Shown here: positions 36,802 to 47,476 of the stretch, piece by piece
How positions within the stretch are numbered: the stretch's first letter is position 1
Layout of the letters: every line of letters begins with the position of its first letter
Assembly (NCBI GenBank): GCA_007695015.1
Contig: REEN01000044.1
Location: forward strand, 62,001 to 126,000
DNA from: Marinilabiliales bacterium
Lineage (GTDB): Bacteria; Bacteroidota; Bacteroidia; Bacteroidales; PUMT01
Length of the DNA stretch: 64,000 nucleotides
Reading direction: 5' to 3'
The notes under the pieces: generated by a model
Seen by the model: only the letters and a program-made list of their open reading frames with translations
Told to the model about the DNA's origin: nothing
Databases searched by the model: none
Made by a program: the position numbers and the translations under genes

Positions 36802-38922
36802 ATGTCAGTAAAGAAGGACATATTGTGGAGAGTGGCTCTGGTCTATTTCGGGATTATCCTGTTTGCGGTTGTTATCGCAGGAAAAACCATGTATATACAA
36901 TTTGCGGAGGGAAGTATGTGGCAGGAAAGGGCAAGCCGTATGACGATAAGGGATATAACGATTGAGCCCAACAGGGGTGACATCTATGCTTCCGGCAGCC
37001 GTCTGCTTGCAACTTCAATGCCCTACTATGAGGTAAGGATGGATCTGAGGGCTGCCGGCCTGACTGACAGGATCTTCAATGAGAATATTGATTCTCTTTG
37101 TCTTGCCCTGGCCGGTATGTTCGAAGGGAAAAGTGCAGCCGCATGGAGGGCTGAACTTAACATGGCCCGTCAGGAGTGGAAAAGATTCCACCTGATAGGG
37201 CGCAGGGTATCATTTGATCAGCTCAGGGAGATCAGGCGTTTTCCTCTTTTCAGGCTGGGCCAGAATACCGGCGGATTAATCGTTATCCAGGACAATCAGC
37301 GATTTCAGCCGCACGGGAACCTTGCATCAAGAACAATAGGGTATACCACAAAAGGCGAATCGGGCAATATAGTCGGTATTGAAGGTGCATATGATATTCA
37401 GCTCAGTGGAGTGGAAGGTCTTAAGCTTATGCAGAGGATATCGGGCAATGCCTGGATGCCTCTTAATGACAGGAATGAAGTTGAACCGCGCGATGGTCTG
37501 GATGTTGTAACGACTATAGACATAGATATCCAGGATGTTGCTACGAATGCACTGCTGAGGCAACTGTCAGCACACAGGGCAAATCACGGTACAGCTATCC
37601 TGATGGAGGTGCAGACAGGTGAGATAAAGGCCATTGCCAATCTCGAGAGGAACAGCCGGGGAGGTTATTCGGAAACTTATAACTATGCGCTTGGTGAGAG
37701 TACGGAACCGGGATCCACATTTAAACTCATGTCTCTGCTTGTGGCGCTTGAAGACGGGTATATAAAGCTTGAAGACAGTATAGATACCAGATCGGGAGAG
37801 ATTTATTTTTATGATCAGAGAATTGCCGATTCAAGGCGGGGTGGCCATGGCAGAATAACCGTGCAGGAGGTATTTGAGCTCTCATCAAACGTTGGCGTGG
37901 CTAAGCTCATAGACCGTTTTTACAGAGGCAGGGAACAGGAATTCATTAACAAGCTCTACCGGATGAACCTTAACCAGAAAACGGGTGTGGAGATACGGGG
38001 TGAGGGCAGGCCTGAGATCAAGCATCCGGGTGACAGGTTATGGTCGGGTATATCATTACCAATGATGTCAATAGGTTACGAGATCAGGATGACACCCTTG
38101 CAGATTCTGACCTTTTACAATGCAATAGCCAATGACGGCAGGATGGTCAGGCCAAAATTTGTGAGTGAACTCAGGTATCATGGGAATACAGTTGAGGTTT
38201 TTCCCACAAGGGTAATCAATCCGTCAATAAGTTCACCCAGGGCGATACGAAGTGCCAGAAAAATGCTTGAAGGAGTTGTTGAATCGGGTACCGCTATGAA
38301 CCTCAGGAATGCTAACTACAGGATTGCGGGTAAAACAGGTACGGCACAGATCGCAAATGAGAAATACGGATATGTAATGGATTCCAGGGTGAGTCACCAG
38401 GCCTCGTTTGTAGGATATTTTCCCGCCGACAACCCCAGGTACTCATGCATCGTGGTAGTAAACTCGCCTTCCAACAATGTGTATTACGGAAACCTGGTAG
38501 CCGGCCCGGTTTTCAGGGAGATCGCCGATAAGGTTTATTCTACCAGCCTTGACATGCATGAGCCATTGATTGCCAGAAGCTCGGTCGATTACGATCCCCC
38601 GTTTTCGAAATCAGGCAATTTAAATGATCTTGAGACTGTATTTACATATTTCGGGATACCTGCCCTGAAAAACGGAGAGCCTGCCGAATGGGTTACTACA
38701 ACCAGGAGGGATTCCTTTGTTGAATTAAGGGGCAGGACCATTGTTGATGAATTTGTTCCGAACGTGGTGGATATGACACTGAGTGATGCCCTCTACCTGC
38801 TTGAGAACAGGGGACTGGTAGTGGAGGCCCGGGGGCGGGGCAAGGTCAATTCACAGTCGCTTTTGCCGGGTTTGCTTGCAACACCCGGCCGGAGGATAGT
38901 GCTGGAAATGAGTATAAACTAA
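36802..38922 (+). CDS. ftsI: Septal peptidoglycan transpeptidase FtsI (PBP3)
   Basis: Class B penicillin-binding protein that crosslinks septal peptidoglycan. A short cytosolic start and one membrane helix (about 10-28) precede the pedestal domain. The transpeptidase domain shows all three motifs: S305-T-F-K, S361-S-N and K511-T-G. Residues about 652-706 form a PASTA-like domain (VPNVVDMTLSDALYLLENRGLVVEARGRG), which enterobacterial FtsI lacks but Bacteroidota often have. The length of 706 residues fits that longer type. It sits 3 bp behind ftsL. Confidence 0.96.
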   Translation: MSVKKDILWRVALVYFGIILFAVVIAGKTMYIQFAEGSMWQERASRMTIRDITIEPNRGDIYASGSRLLATSMPYYEVRMDLRAAGLTDRIFNENIDSLCLALAGMFEGKSAAAWRAELNMARQEWKRFHLIGRRVSFDQLREIRRFPLFRLGQNTGGLIVIQDNQRFQPHGNLASRTIGYTTKGESGNIVGIEGAYDIQLSGVEGLKLMQRISGNAWMPLNDRNEVEPRDGLDVVTTIDIDIQDVATNALLRQLSAHRANHGTAILMEVQTGEIKAIANLERNSRGGYSETYNYALGESTEPGSTFKLMSLLVALEDGYIKLEDSIDTRSGEIYFYDQRIADSRRGGHGRITVQEVFELSSNVGVAKLIDRFYRGREQEFINKLYRMNLNQKTGVEIRGEGRPEIKHPGDRLWSGISLPMMSIGYEIRMTPLQILTFYNAIANDGRMVRPKFVSELRYHGNTVEVFPTRVINPSISSPRAIRSARKMLEGVVESGTAMNLRNANYRIAGKTGTAQIANEKYGYVMDSRVSHQASFVGYFPADNPRYSCIVVVNSPSNNVYYGNLVAGPVFREIADKVYSTSLDMHEPLIARSSVDYDPPFSKSGNLNDLETVFTYFGIPALKNGEPAEWVTTTRRDSFVELRGRTIVDEFVPNVVDMTLSDALYLLENRGLVVEARGRGKVNSQSLLPGLLATPGRRIVLEMSIN

Positions 38923-38938
38923 TATACGGTACCTGATA

Positions 38939-40408
38939 GTGAAAAAGCTTGAATTTCTGCTTGAAGACGTTGATGTTATCTGTGTAAAGGGAGATAGCGG
39001 ACTGGCTGCCGGCAGCCTGGAGTTTGATTCCCGCAGGGTGTCAGTGGGCAGCATATTTTTTGCTATAAGGGGTACCGGCCATGACGGGCATTCATTTATT
39101 GAAAGTGCCGTGTCAAAGGGCGCTGCTGCTGTTATTTGTGAGACGATGCCTGCTGAACTCAGGAAAGAAGTCTGTTATGTGCAGGTAGCCGACAGTGCAT
39201 CTGCTCTGGGTATTATGGCCTCAGCCCTGTTTGATCATCCTTCGCGCAGGATAAAACTGACAGGAGTTACAGGAACGAACGGGAAAACAACTACCGCCAC
39301 CCTCCTGTTCAGGCTGTTCACTGCAATGGGGAGCAGGGCCGGGCTGATATCTACTGTCGGATATATTGTTGGTGAGGAAAAAATCCACGCTACCCATACG
39401 ACTCCCGACCCGGTAACGATTAACCGTCTTTTAAGCGATATGGAAAAGGCCGGATGTGAATACTGTTTTATGGAGGTCAGCAGCCACGCCATTGTGCAGC
39501 AGCGGATAAGGGGACTTCATTTTGCAGGCGGTATTTTCACCAATATCAGCCATGATCACCTTGATTACCACGGATCATATAATGAGTATCTGAAGGCGAA
39601 AAAGCAGTTCTTCGACAGACTTCAGAGTGGTGCTTTTGCACTGGTTAACAAAGATGACCGGAACTCGGGGTTCATGGTACAAAATACCGTGGCCAGGGTA
39701 AAAAGCTTTGGAATGAAATCAATGGCTGATTTCAGGGGCAGTATAGTTGAGAAGGATCAGGCCGGGATGCTGCTTGATATTAATGGCAGCCAGGTATGGG
39801 TCAGTTTTATTGGAGAATTCAATGCATCCAATATACTGGCCGTATTTGCCTGTGGCGTCCTTCTGGGAGCCGATGCCGGCGAGGTACTGAGGGTTATCAG
39901 CACGCTTACCCCGGTTGAGGGCAGGTTTGAGACCATAAGATCGGCTGATGGCATAACGGTAATTGTCGATTATGCCCATACACCCGATGCGCTTGAGAAT
40001 GTAGTCAGGGCCATAAAGCAGATGCTTGCAGGCAGGTCCCGGCTCATAACTGTGACCGGGGCCGGCGGGGACAGGGACAGGGGGAAGAGGCCGGTAATGG
40101 CAGCTATTGCAGCCGCAAACAGTAGCAAGGTCATTCTCACATCAGATAATCCTCGTACTGAAGATCCGGATGCAATAATAAATGAGATGCTTACAGGCAT
40201 TAAGGAAGGGGATAGAAACAGGGTTCTGTGTATCAGCAACAGGAAAGAGGCTATAAGGGCAGCCTGCTCAATTGCCGGAAAGGGTGATTTTGTACTTGTT
40301 GCCGGCAAGGGCCATGAAACATACCAGGAGATCGCAGGAGTGAGACACCATTTTGACGACAGGGAAGTTGTCAGGTCGGCGTTTAACCTTAATAAAACAA
40401 CGGGATAA
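38939..40408 (+). CDS. murE: UDP-MurNAc-tripeptide synthetase MurE
   Basis: Adds the third residue to UDP-MurNAc-L-Ala-D-Glu, using ATP. The start codon is GTG at 38939, the only sensible start before the conserved [17 protein letters not shown]. The 489-residue enzyme has the P-loop [35 protein letters not shown], and the DNPR motif in [13 protein letters not shown], which selects meso-diaminopimelate in place of lysine. Its stop overlaps the mraY start by one base (TAATG), suggesting coupled translation. murF, the usual next gene in other phyla, is not here. Confidence 0.96.
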   Translation: MKKLEFLLEDVDVICVKGDSGLAAGSLEFDSRRVSVGSIFFAIRGTGHDGHSFIESAVSKGAAAVICETMPAELRKEVCYVQVADSASALGIMASALFDHPSRRIKLTGVTGTNGKTTTATLLFRLFTAMGSRAGLISTVGYIVGEEKIHATHTTPDPVTINRLLSDMEKAGCEYCFMEVSSHAIVQQRIRGLHFAGGIFTNISHDHLDYHGSYNEYLKAKKQFFDRLQSGAFALVNKDDRNSGFMVQNTVARVKSFGMKSMADFRGSIVEKDQAGMLLDINGSQVWVSFIGEFNASNILAVFACGVLLGADAGEVLRVISTLTPVEGRFETIRSADGITVIVDYAHTPDALENVVRAIKQMLAGRSRLITVTGAGGDRDRGKRPVMAAIAAANSSKVILTSDNPRTEDPDAIINEMLTGIKEGDRNRVLCISNRKEAIRAACSIAGKGDFVLVAGKGHETYQEIAGVRHHFDDREVVRSAFNLNKTTG

Positions 40409-41658
40409 TGCTATACTATCTTTTTGACTGGTTGCAGGATATAGATTTTCCCGGTGCGGGTGTGTTCTATTATATCTCATTCCGGGCATCGATGGCGAGT
40501 ATCCTCTCACTGGTCATATCACTGCTTTTCGGCAGAAAGATAATAGAAGTTTTGCGTAAGAAGCAGATAGGTGAAACAGTGCGCGACCTGGGCATTGATG
40601 GGCAGCTGGAGAAAAAGGGCACCCCGACGATGGGCGGACTGATAATCCTGCTGTCAATCATAGTACCCACTCTTCTTTTCGGGAACCTGCAGAACATATA
40701 TATCATACTGATGCTTTTTACCACCGTATGGCTTGGTATGGTTGGCTTTGCCGATGATTATATCAAGGTTTTCAAAAAGGACAAGGCCGGACTGAGCGGA
40801 AGGGTAAAGATACTTGGGCAGGTGGTGCTTGGTTTGATAATAGGTGTGACAATGCTTATTAACGAAGACATAATTGTAAGGGAGAAGGTGCTTAAGCCGG
40901 ATCTGGAGCCAAGGGTCGAAGCCGTGGAGGAAACTGGAATGCCTCCAAGGCCGCACGGATTTGTTACCACCGATGTTAAGAATACCAAGACCACCATTCC
41001 CTTCCTGAAACAAAATGAATTTGATTATGCATACCTGCTATGGTTCCTTGGTGATAGGGCTGCAAAATGGAGCTGGCTGATTTTTATCCCTTGTATAATA
41101 CTGATAGTAACTGCGGTGTCTAATGGGGCCAATGTGACTGACGGACTGGACGGACTGGCAACGGGGCTTTCTGCAATAATCGGGACTACGCTGGGCATTC
41201 TCGCCTACCTTTCGGGCAACATAATCTATTCAGATTACCTGAATATTATGTACATCCCTTTTACCGGGGAAATGGTCATATATATGGCTGCGTTTGTGGG
41301 GGCCACCGTTGGCTTTTTGTGGTATAATTCTTTTCCGGCGCAGGTCTTTATGGGAGATACCGGCAGCCTGTCGATAGGGGGTATCATTGCCGTTTTTGCG
41401 ATACTGATACGCAAGGAGCTTCTTATTCCTGTCCTTTGCGGGATATTCTTTGTGGAGAGCCTTTCAGTAATTATTCAGGTAAGCTGGTTCAAATACACCA
41501 AAGGGAAATATGGTGAAGGCAGGCGGGTGTTCAGGATGGCGCCGCTTCATCATCATTATCAGCTGAAAGGATATCCCGAACCTAAGATAGTCATGAGGTT
41601 TCTTATTGTCGGGATATTGCTGGCGGTTATATCGGTTGTAACACTTAAGATAAGGTAG
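40408..41658 (+). CDS. mraY: Phospho-MurNAc-pentapeptide transferase MraY
   Basis: Inner-membrane enzyme that joins UDP-MurNAc-pentapeptide to undecaprenyl phosphate, giving lipid I. The 416-residue protein has many membrane helices and the family blocks [46 protein letters not shown] and [15 protein letters not shown], with the late HHHYQLKG. About 50 residues between the early helices (residues about 155-200) are a hydrophilic loop longer than in E. coli, a common Bacteroidota feature. Confidence 0.97.
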   Translation: MLYYLFDWLQDIDFPGAGVFYYISFRASMASILSLVISLLFGRKIIEVLRKKQIGETVRDLGIDGQLEKKGTPTMGGLIILLSIIVPTLLFGNLQNIYIILMLFTTVWLGMVGFADDYIKVFKKDKAGLSGRVKILGQVVLGLIIGVTMLINEDIIVREKVLKPDLEPRVEAVEETGMPPRPHGFVTTDVKNTKTTIPFLKQNEFDYAYLLWFLGDRAAKWSWLIFIPCIILIVTAVSNGANVTDGLDGLATGLSAIIGTTLGILAYLSGNIIYSDYLNIMYIPFTGEMVIYMAAFVGATVGFLWYNSFPAQVFMGDTGSLSIGGIIAVFAILIRKELLIPVLCGIFFVESLSVIIQVSWFKYTKGKYGEGRRVFRMAPLHHHYQLKGYPEPKIVMRFLIVGILLAVISVVTLKIR

Positions 41659-41673
41659 GGTAAATATTGACTG

Positions 41674-43011
41674 ATGAGTAGAAGGATTGTCATACTTGGT
41701 GGAGGAGAGAGCGGAACAGGAGCTGCTGTGCTGGCCTGCAGGAAAGGCTTTGATGTTTTTGTTTCTGATTCAGGAACAATTAAGCCGCCCTACAGGAAAG
41801 AACTTGAGGATCTTGGTGTTGAGTGGGAAGAAGGCAGGCATAGTGAGGAAATTATTGCAGGCGCCGGTGAGCTTATCATAAGTCCGGGCATCCCTTTATC
41901 TTCCCCTTTTGTTATCAGTGCCAGAAAGAGGGGGATACCGGTAATTTCAGAGATAGAGTTTGCTTCAAGGTATACAGAGGCAGTCAAGGTAGGGATAACC
42001 GGCAGTAACGGCAAGACAACAACCGCGTCGCTGCTGTACCATATGCTTCATAAGGGTGGCATGAAGGCAGGGCTTGCCGGAAATATTGGCAAAAGTTTTG
42101 CGCGGATGGTAGCAGAGCAAGATCATGAAGTCTGGGTTATTGAACTCAGCAGCTTCCAGCTCGAGGGAATTACCTGCTTCAGACCCGACATAGCAGTGAT
42201 CCTCAATATAACCCCCGACCATATGGACCGGTATGATAATGATCTCGGGAGATATGCCGGCGCCAAGTTCATGATAACCGAAAACCAGGACAGAGAGGAT
42301 GCATTTGTCTGGTGCAGTGATGATGCCGTAACTGCCGGAGAAATCACCAGGCGTAACATTGTTGCAAAAAAGTATTCATTTTCAATCGATAAAAAGGAAG
42401 GTCAGTCCGCTTTCATTGAGAACGGCAGGTTGATCATTTCAACACCTAACAATACTATTGAGATGACACTGGAAGAATTATCTTTAAAAGGCAGGCATAA
42501 TATCTACAACTCTATGGCTGCAGGAATAGCTGGTCAGTTGCTGCGTATCAGGAAGGAGGTGATACGGGACAGTTTGTCGGATTTTCAGGGTATCGAGCAC
42601 AGGCTTGAACCGGTATTGAAAGTCCACGGGATCGACTTTGTAAACGATTCCAAGGCTACCAATGTAAATTCAACCTGGTATGCACTGGAGAGTATGACCA
42701 GAAAGGTTGTGTGGATCGCCGGCGGGATTGACAAGGGGAATGATTATTCGCAGCTGACAGGTCTTGCGGGAGATAAGGTTCGCGCCCTGATATGCCTTGG
42801 GAGGGATAACACCAGGCTGCTGGACACGTTCAGGGATGTTGTCCCGACAGTGGTGGAGGCTGCATCCATGGAAGAAGCAGTCCGTTCGGCCTACTACCTG
42901 GCCAAAAATGGCGATACAGTGTTGCTTTCACCGGCATGTGCCAGTTTCGACCTGTTTGATAATTTCGAGGACCGGGGTCGCCAGTTTAAAAGTTGTGTAA
43001 AGAACCTCTGA
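41674..43011 (+). CDS. murD: UDP-MurNAc-L-alanine:D-glutamate ligase MurD
   Basis: ATP-dependent cytosolic ligase adding D-glutamate. The 445-residue protein begins with RRIVILGGGESGTGAAVLA, has the P-loop GITGSNGKTTTASLLYHML, the LSSFQLEGI and LNITPDHMDRY blocks, and the C-terminal NDSKATNVNSTWYALESM and LLSPACASFDLFDNFEDRG. Spacing is 15 bp from mraY and 7 bp to ftsW. Confidence 0.97.
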   Translation: MSRRIVILGGGESGTGAAVLACRKGFDVFVSDSGTIKPPYRKELEDLGVEWEEGRHSEEIIAGAGELIISPGIPLSSPFVISARKRGIPVISEIEFASRYTEAVKVGITGSNGKTTTASLLYHMLHKGGMKAGLAGNIGKSFARMVAEQDHEVWVIELSSFQLEGITCFRPDIAVILNITPDHMDRYDNDLGRYAGAKFMITENQDREDAFVWCSDDAVTAGEITRRNIVAKKYSFSIDKKEGQSAFIENGRLIISTPNNTIEMTLEELSLKGRHNIYNSMAAGIAGQLLRIRKEVIRDSLSDFQGIEHRLEPVLKVHGIDFVNDSKATNVNSTWYALESMTRKVVWIAGGIDKGNDYSQLTGLAGDKVRALICLGRDNTRLLDTFRDVVPTVVEAASMEEAVRSAYYLAKNGDTVLLSPACASFDLFDNFEDRGRQFKSCVKNL

Positions 43012-43018
43012 ACTGATT

Positions 43019-44188
43019 ATGACCGGAATATTCAGATATCTTAAGGGAGACAAGGTGATATGGGCGCTTATCATCTTTTTGTCGATTGTCTCGCTGCTTG
43101 CGGTATACAGCTCGACGGGCACCCTGGCATACCGTGCCCAGGGTGGCAATACCGCCTATTATATCCTGAAGCATTTCACTATTATGCTGGTAGGGCTTGC
43201 CATGATATTTATCACGCACATGGTCCCGTACAAGTTTTATTCACGGTTGTCGCAGCTATTTCTTTATGCATCGGTCCTGTTGCTGGTGCTGACCCTGGTG
43301 ATGGGAACCACAATTAATCAGGCATCACGTTGGCTAACCCTGCCGGGGCTTGGATTTACAATACAAACGAGTGATTTCGCAAAACTGGCGCTGATCATGT
43401 ATCTGGCGAGGGTTCTTTCACGCACACAGCATGAGATAAAAGAATACCGTAATTCATTTATCCATCTGCTTCTTCCGGTGCTTATTATTTGTGCGCTGAT
43501 TATGCCTGCCAATCTGTCAACTGCATTTATTCTCTTTGCTACCTGCATTATTCTTATGTTCATAGGCAGGGTGAGGACAAGGTATCTTTTCGGGTTGATC
43601 GGAGCAGGTATCGTTTTTTTATCGCTGTTTGTCGCAATTGCAATGTACAGCCAGTCGGAGGGAAGGCTGGGTACATGGCGTAACCGGATCGACAGTTTCG
43701 TTACAAAGTCGGGCGACAACAACTACCAGGTTGAGCAATCAAAGATAGCAATTGCCACTGGCGGGATGCTGGGAAAGGGCCCGGGCAACAGCTCACAGCG
43801 TAACTTCCTGCCGCATCCTTATTCGGACTTCATTTATGCAATAATAATAGAGGAATACGGACTGATTGGTGGTATTATAGTTATGTTCTTTTACCTGTGG
43901 CTGCTTTACCGGGCCGGACTGATCGTAAAAAGGAGTCAGCGAACGTTTCCGGCATTTCTTGCGATTGGCCTGGCTTTGAGCATAGTGATCCAGGCAATGA
44001 TAAATATGGCGGTGGTGGTCAACCTGCTTCCGGTTACCGGACAGCCGTTGCCGCTTGTAAGTATGGGGGGGTCATCCCTCGTGTTTACCAGTATAGCGCT
44101 TGGTATAATAATTAGTGTCAGCCACGGGGTTACCAAAAACGAAAATAACGAAGCAGAAACAGATGAAGATGACGGGAAGGAGGCTTAA
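43019..44188 (+). CDS. ftsW: Septal lipid II polymerase FtsW (SEDS family)
   Basis: Polytopic membrane glycosyltransferase of the SEDS family that polymerises septal peptidoglycan with FtsI. The 389-residue protein has about ten hydrophobic helices and the family marks AVYSSTG, ASRWLTLPGLGFTIQTSDFAKLALIMYLAR, GPGNSSQRNFLPHPYSDFIYAIIIEEYGLIGG and, near the end, NMAVVVNLLPVTGQPLPLVSMGGSS. The C-terminal tail is acidic (NEAETDEDDGKEA). It overlaps murG by 26 bp. Confidence 0.96.
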   Translation: MTGIFRYLKGDKVIWALIIFLSIVSLLAVYSSTGTLAYRAQGGNTAYYILKHFTIMLVGLAMIFITHMVPYKFYSRLSQLFLYASVLLLVLTLVMGTTINQASRWLTLPGLGFTIQTSDFAKLALIMYLARVLSRTQHEIKEYRNSFIHLLLPVLIICALIMPANLSTAFILFATCIILMFIGRVRTRYLFGLIGAGIVFLSLFVAIAMYSQSEGRLGTWRNRIDSFVTKSGDNNYQVEQSKIAIATGGMLGKGPGNSSQRNFLPHPYSDFIYAIIIEEYGLIGGIIVMFFYLWLLYRAGLIVKRSQRTFPAFLAIGLALSIVIQAMINMAVVVNLLPVTGQPLPLVSMGGSSLVFTSIALGIIISVSHGVTKNENNEAETDEDDGKEA

Positions 44189-45296
44189 AATATTGCTAAG
44201 TGGCGGAGGTACGGGGGGGCACGTTTTCCCTGCAATTGCCATAGCTGATGCGCTTAAGGAGATCGACGGGAGTGCAGATATACTGTTTGTCGGGGCAAGG
44301 CATAAAATGGAGATGGAAAGGGTCCCTGCCGCAGGATATTCTATTGTCGGACTGCCCGTTACAGGCTTCCAGAGAAGGGTGACAGTGAAGAACATCTTAT
44401 TCTTCTTTAATCTTCTTGCAAGTATGGTCAGGTCCCACAAAATACTCAACCGGTTCAGGCCTGATGTTGTTGTCGGTGTAGGCGGTTATGCCAGTGGTCC
44501 GGTTGCCCGTGCAGCGGCATCGAAAGGGATCCCCTTGCTGATACAGGAACAGAACTCCTTTGCAGGGGTTACCAACAGGATGCTTGGCAAACATGCAAAT
44601 AGTATCTGTGTTGCGTGGGAGGGCATGGAAAGGTATTTTCAGGCTGACAAGATAGTGCTGACAGGCAATCCTGTCCGCCGGGGATTACAGGGTTCGTCAG
44701 CCAGGCGCATTGAGGCTGCCGCCCGTTTGGGTGTCTGCGGCAAAGGAAAAGTTTTGCTGGTTACCGGCGGAAGTCTCGGGGCAGGCAGCATAAACCGCAG
44801 TATAATTGAAAACTTCGGTTTGATAAGGGATAATGATATTGAGCTGATCTGGCAGACCGGCAAGACGGGTTATGCCGATGCAGTTAATCTTGTAGAAAAA
44901 AACGGTCTCGGGAAATTCTTTGTTTTTGAGTTCATAAGGGAGATGGATCTCGCCTATGCATTGGCTGACGCTGTTATTGCCAGGGCCGGTGCCGTTACAC
45001 TAAGCGAACTGTGTGTGGCAGGGAAACCGGCTGTACTTGTGCCTTCTCCAAATGTTGCCGAGGATCATCAGACCAAAAATGCCATGACCCTTGCTGAAAA
45101 GGATGCAGCGATTGTGATACCCGACAGAGATGCTGTCAAACAACTTGTACCTGAGGCCGTAGGTCTTTTAAACGACAATAAAAGGCTTAAAAGGCTCAGT
45201 ATAAACATATCGGCGCTGGCCCGGCCTGATGCTGCCCGGAACATAGCTGAAGAGGTACTCAAACTTGTTAAGGAACAGGATGCTGGATACAGGTAA
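44163..45296 (+). CDS. murG: UDP-GlcNAc:lipid I GlcNAc transferase MurG
   Basis: Peripheral membrane GT28 glycosyltransferase making lipid II. I choose the ATG at 44163; longer frames from 44115 have no family support. The product starts KMTGRRLKILLSGGGTGGHVFPAIAIADAL and contains PVTGFQRR, GVGGYASGPVARAAASKGIPLLIQEQNSFAGVTNR, TGGSLGA and the acceptor-side REMDLAYALADAVIARAGAVTLSEL. It overlaps ftsW by 26 bp and murC by 17 bp. Confidence 0.96.
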   Translation: MKMTGRRLKILLSGGGTGGHVFPAIAIADALKEIDGSADILFVGARHKMEMERVPAAGYSIVGLPVTGFQRRVTVKNILFFFNLLASMVRSHKILNRFRPDVVVGVGGYASGPVARAAASKGIPLLIQEQNSFAGVTNRMLGKHANSICVAWEGMERYFQADKIVLTGNPVRRGLQGSSARRIEAAARLGVCGKGKVLLVTGGSLGAGSINRSIIENFGLIRDNDIELIWQTGKTGYADAVNLVEKNGLGKFFVFEFIREMDLAYALADAVIARAGAVTLSELCVAGKPAVLVPSPNVAEDHQTKNAMTLAEKDAAIVIPDRDAVKQLVPEAVGLLNDNKRLKRLSINISALARPDAARNIAEEVLKLVKEQDAGYR

Positions 45297-46683
45297 ATTA
45301 AATATGGTATATTTTGTTGGTGCAGGCGGCATCGGTATGTCTGCCCTGGCGAGGTATTTCAATTACCTTGGTGGAAGGGTGGCCGGATATGATCTGACTG
45401 AAACAGCTTTGACCCGTAAACTTGAACAAGAGGGGATTGAGATTACATACAGTGACGATCCGGGCGAAATTCCCCGGGATTTTACAGATAGGGGTCCGGC
45501 GGAAGATATGGTTGTAGTTTATACGCCTGCCGTTCCCGAAACAAATAATATACTCCGGTGGTTCAGGGACAATGGCTACAGCATGGTCAAAAGGTCAAGG
45601 CTGTTGGGTGAACTTGTAAACAGGGGCAGGGGAATAGCAGTTGCCGGGACACATGGCAAGACCTCTGTTTCTTCGCTGGCAGCTCATCTGCTAAGGGAGC
45701 TGCCGGACGGATGCAATGCTTTTATTGGTGGTATAGCAAAGAATTTCAACAGCAACCTCCTGGTTTCCGGGAAGAGTGACCTGTTTGTTGTTGAGGCTGA
45801 TGAATATGACAGGTCATTCCTGCAGCTTTTCCCAACGGTTGCGGTGATCACCTCTATGGATCCTGATCACCTTGATATTTATGGCAGTTATGATGAGATG
45901 GCCTGTGCATTTTCCGCTTTTGCCGGTCAGGTCAGGCAGGGTGGAATCTTGTTGTACAAGGAAGGTGTTGATCCAGGTGTTGAAAATAGCGGGAATATCA
46001 GGCATTTATCCTATTCGGCCGGAAATCCTGCCGATTATTATGCCCAAAATTTGAAGATAAGCAAGAACGGATTAGCTGTATTTGACCTGGTAACCCCCAA
46101 TGTCATTTACCGCGATATGGAGCTTGGCATTCCCGGCCGCTTCAATGTGGAGAATGCTGTTGCAGCAGCCGCCGTTGCCATGCTCTGTGGCTTGGATGAA
46201 ACTGCTGTCAGGAAAGGACTCATTAGCTTCAGCGGCATTTACAGAAGGTTTGATATAAGAATAAACAAACCCGGATGTGTTCTGATCGATGACTATGCCC
46301 ATCATCCGGCTGAACTGTCGGCATGTATTTCGGCGGTAAGGGAGATATTTGGCGGGAGAAGAATAACAGGAATTTTCCAGCCTCACCTTTATTCGCGAAC
46401 CCGGGATTTTGCAGACGGGTTTGCCGGAAGCCTGAATGAACTGGACGACCTGATATTGCTTGATATTTACCCTGCCCGCGAAAAACCTTTGAAAGGAGTA
46501 ACATCTGAACTGATATTTGAAAAGGTAAAACTTAAAAGCCGGATGATGTGCCAAAGAGAGGAGCTGCCGAAGGTTTTGGGCGGTATGGCAACTGATGTTG
46601 TCATAACAATGGGTGCAGGTAACATAGATGCAATGGTGGAGCCTGTTGAAAAGGTGTTACTGTCAAAAACCAGGCTGAGATGA
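45280..46683 (+). CDS. murC: UDP-MurNAc:L-alanine ligase MurC
   Basis: First amino-acid ligase of the peptidoglycan stem peptide. The ATG at 45280 gives a 467-residue protein beginning MLDTGKLNMVYFVGAGGIGMSALARYFNYLG; a TTG at 45265 and an ATG at 45304 are less likely starts. Other marks are the P-loop AVAGTHGKTSVSSL, EADEYDRSFLQL, MDPDHLDIYGS, and DDYAHHPAELSA with QPHLYSRTRDF. It overlaps ftsQ by four bases (ATGA). Confidence 0.96.
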   Translation: MLDTGKLNMVYFVGAGGIGMSALARYFNYLGGRVAGYDLTETALTRKLEQEGIEITYSDDPGEIPRDFTDRGPAEDMVVVYTPAVPETNNILRWFRDNGYSMVKRSRLLGELVNRGRGIAVAGTHGKTSVSSLAAHLLRELPDGCNAFIGGIAKNFNSNLLVSGKSDLFVVEADEYDRSFLQLFPTVAVITSMDPDHLDIYGSYDEMACAFSAFAGQVRQGGILLYKEGVDPGVENSGNIRHLSYSAGNPADYYAQNLKISKNGLAVFDLVTPNVIYRDMELGIPGRFNVENAVAAAAVAMLCGLDETAVRKGLISFSGIYRRFDIRINKPGCVLIDDYAHHPAELSACISAVREIFGGRRITGIFQPHLYSRTRDFADGFAGSLNELDDLILLDIYPAREKPLKGVTSELIFEKVKLKSRMMCQREELPKVLGGMATDVVITMGAGNIDAMVEPVEKVLLSKTRLR

Positions 46684-47471
46684 GGAAGATATGGATAATA
46701 ACCTACTGGATTGTTATAGCTGCCTATATGGCAGTTGTTTCGGGATTTGTGTCCGGAAGACTGGAGGATAAAATTTGCGAGATGATCAATATTACCATAA
46801 TTGACAGTCTGAATAACAGGTTTGTATCACAGGCAGATGTAATGGATATGCTGCTGAGCAGTGATGCAGACCTGCTGGGATATCCAATTAACAGGATCAA
46901 TACCCGTAAACTTGAGGAGATGCTCAGAACAGAGCCTTTTATCAAAAAAGCGAAAATTTATAAAACAGTTAACGGAGCCCTTAATGCCGATATTGCCCAG
47001 CGACGACCGGTACTAAGGGTGATAAACCGTCACGGAGAAAGCTATTATATAGATGAAGAGGGTTTTATCCTGCCGCTGTCAGAGAAATTCACCAGCCGGA
47101 CACTTGTTGCCAACGGTAATATATCTGAGCCGTTCATAGCAGGGAGCACCAGAACGGTTTTCGATAGCGGGGAAAATGATTCAAAAAGGGACCGGGTAAT
47201 AAATGACCTCTACGAGCTGGCAATGTTCATAGCCGGTTCAGGGCTATGGAGTGCACAGATATCGCAGATATATGTTAACAACAATTACGAGTACGAGCTG
47301 ATACCCAGGGTTGGGGCCCATGTTATCATTCTTGGAGATGCCTCCGGGTATGAAAAGAAGTTCAGAAAACTCGAGGCTCTGTACTTTTACGGGCTGAACA
47401 ATGAGGGCTGGAACAAATATGAAATAATAAACCTAAAATATGAAAACCAGGTAGTTTGCACTAAAAGATAA
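46680..47471 (+). CDS. ftsQ: Division protein FtsQ
   Basis: Bitopic divisome protein linking early and late components. The 263-residue product has a short start, one membrane helix (WIITYWIVIAAYMAVVSGFVSG), a POTRA-like segment (VSQADVMDMLLSSDADLLGYPINRINTRKLEEMLRTEPFIKKAKIYKTVNGALNADIAQRRP) and the FtsQ/DivIB C-terminal beta domain. YYIDEEGFILPLS is a typical mark. The start overlaps murC as ATGA, suggesting translational coupling. Confidence 0.9.
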   Translation: MRKIWIITYWIVIAAYMAVVSGFVSGRLEDKICEMINITIIDSLNNRFVSQADVMDMLLSSDADLLGYPINRINTRKLEEMLRTEPFIKKAKIYKTVNGALNADIAQRRPVLRVINRHGESYYIDEEGFILPLSEKFTSRTLVANGNISEPFIAGSTRTVFDSGENDSKRDRVINDLYELAMFIAGSGLWSAQISQIYVNNNYEYELIPRVGAHVIILGDASGYEKKFRKLEALYFYGLNNEGWNKYEIINLKYENQVVCTKR

Positions 47472-47476
47472 TAATT

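Noticed and set aside
45265-45279. TTG start for murC
   Set aside because: The ATG at 45280 is in frame, keeps the conserved N-terminus and gives a shorter overlap with murG.
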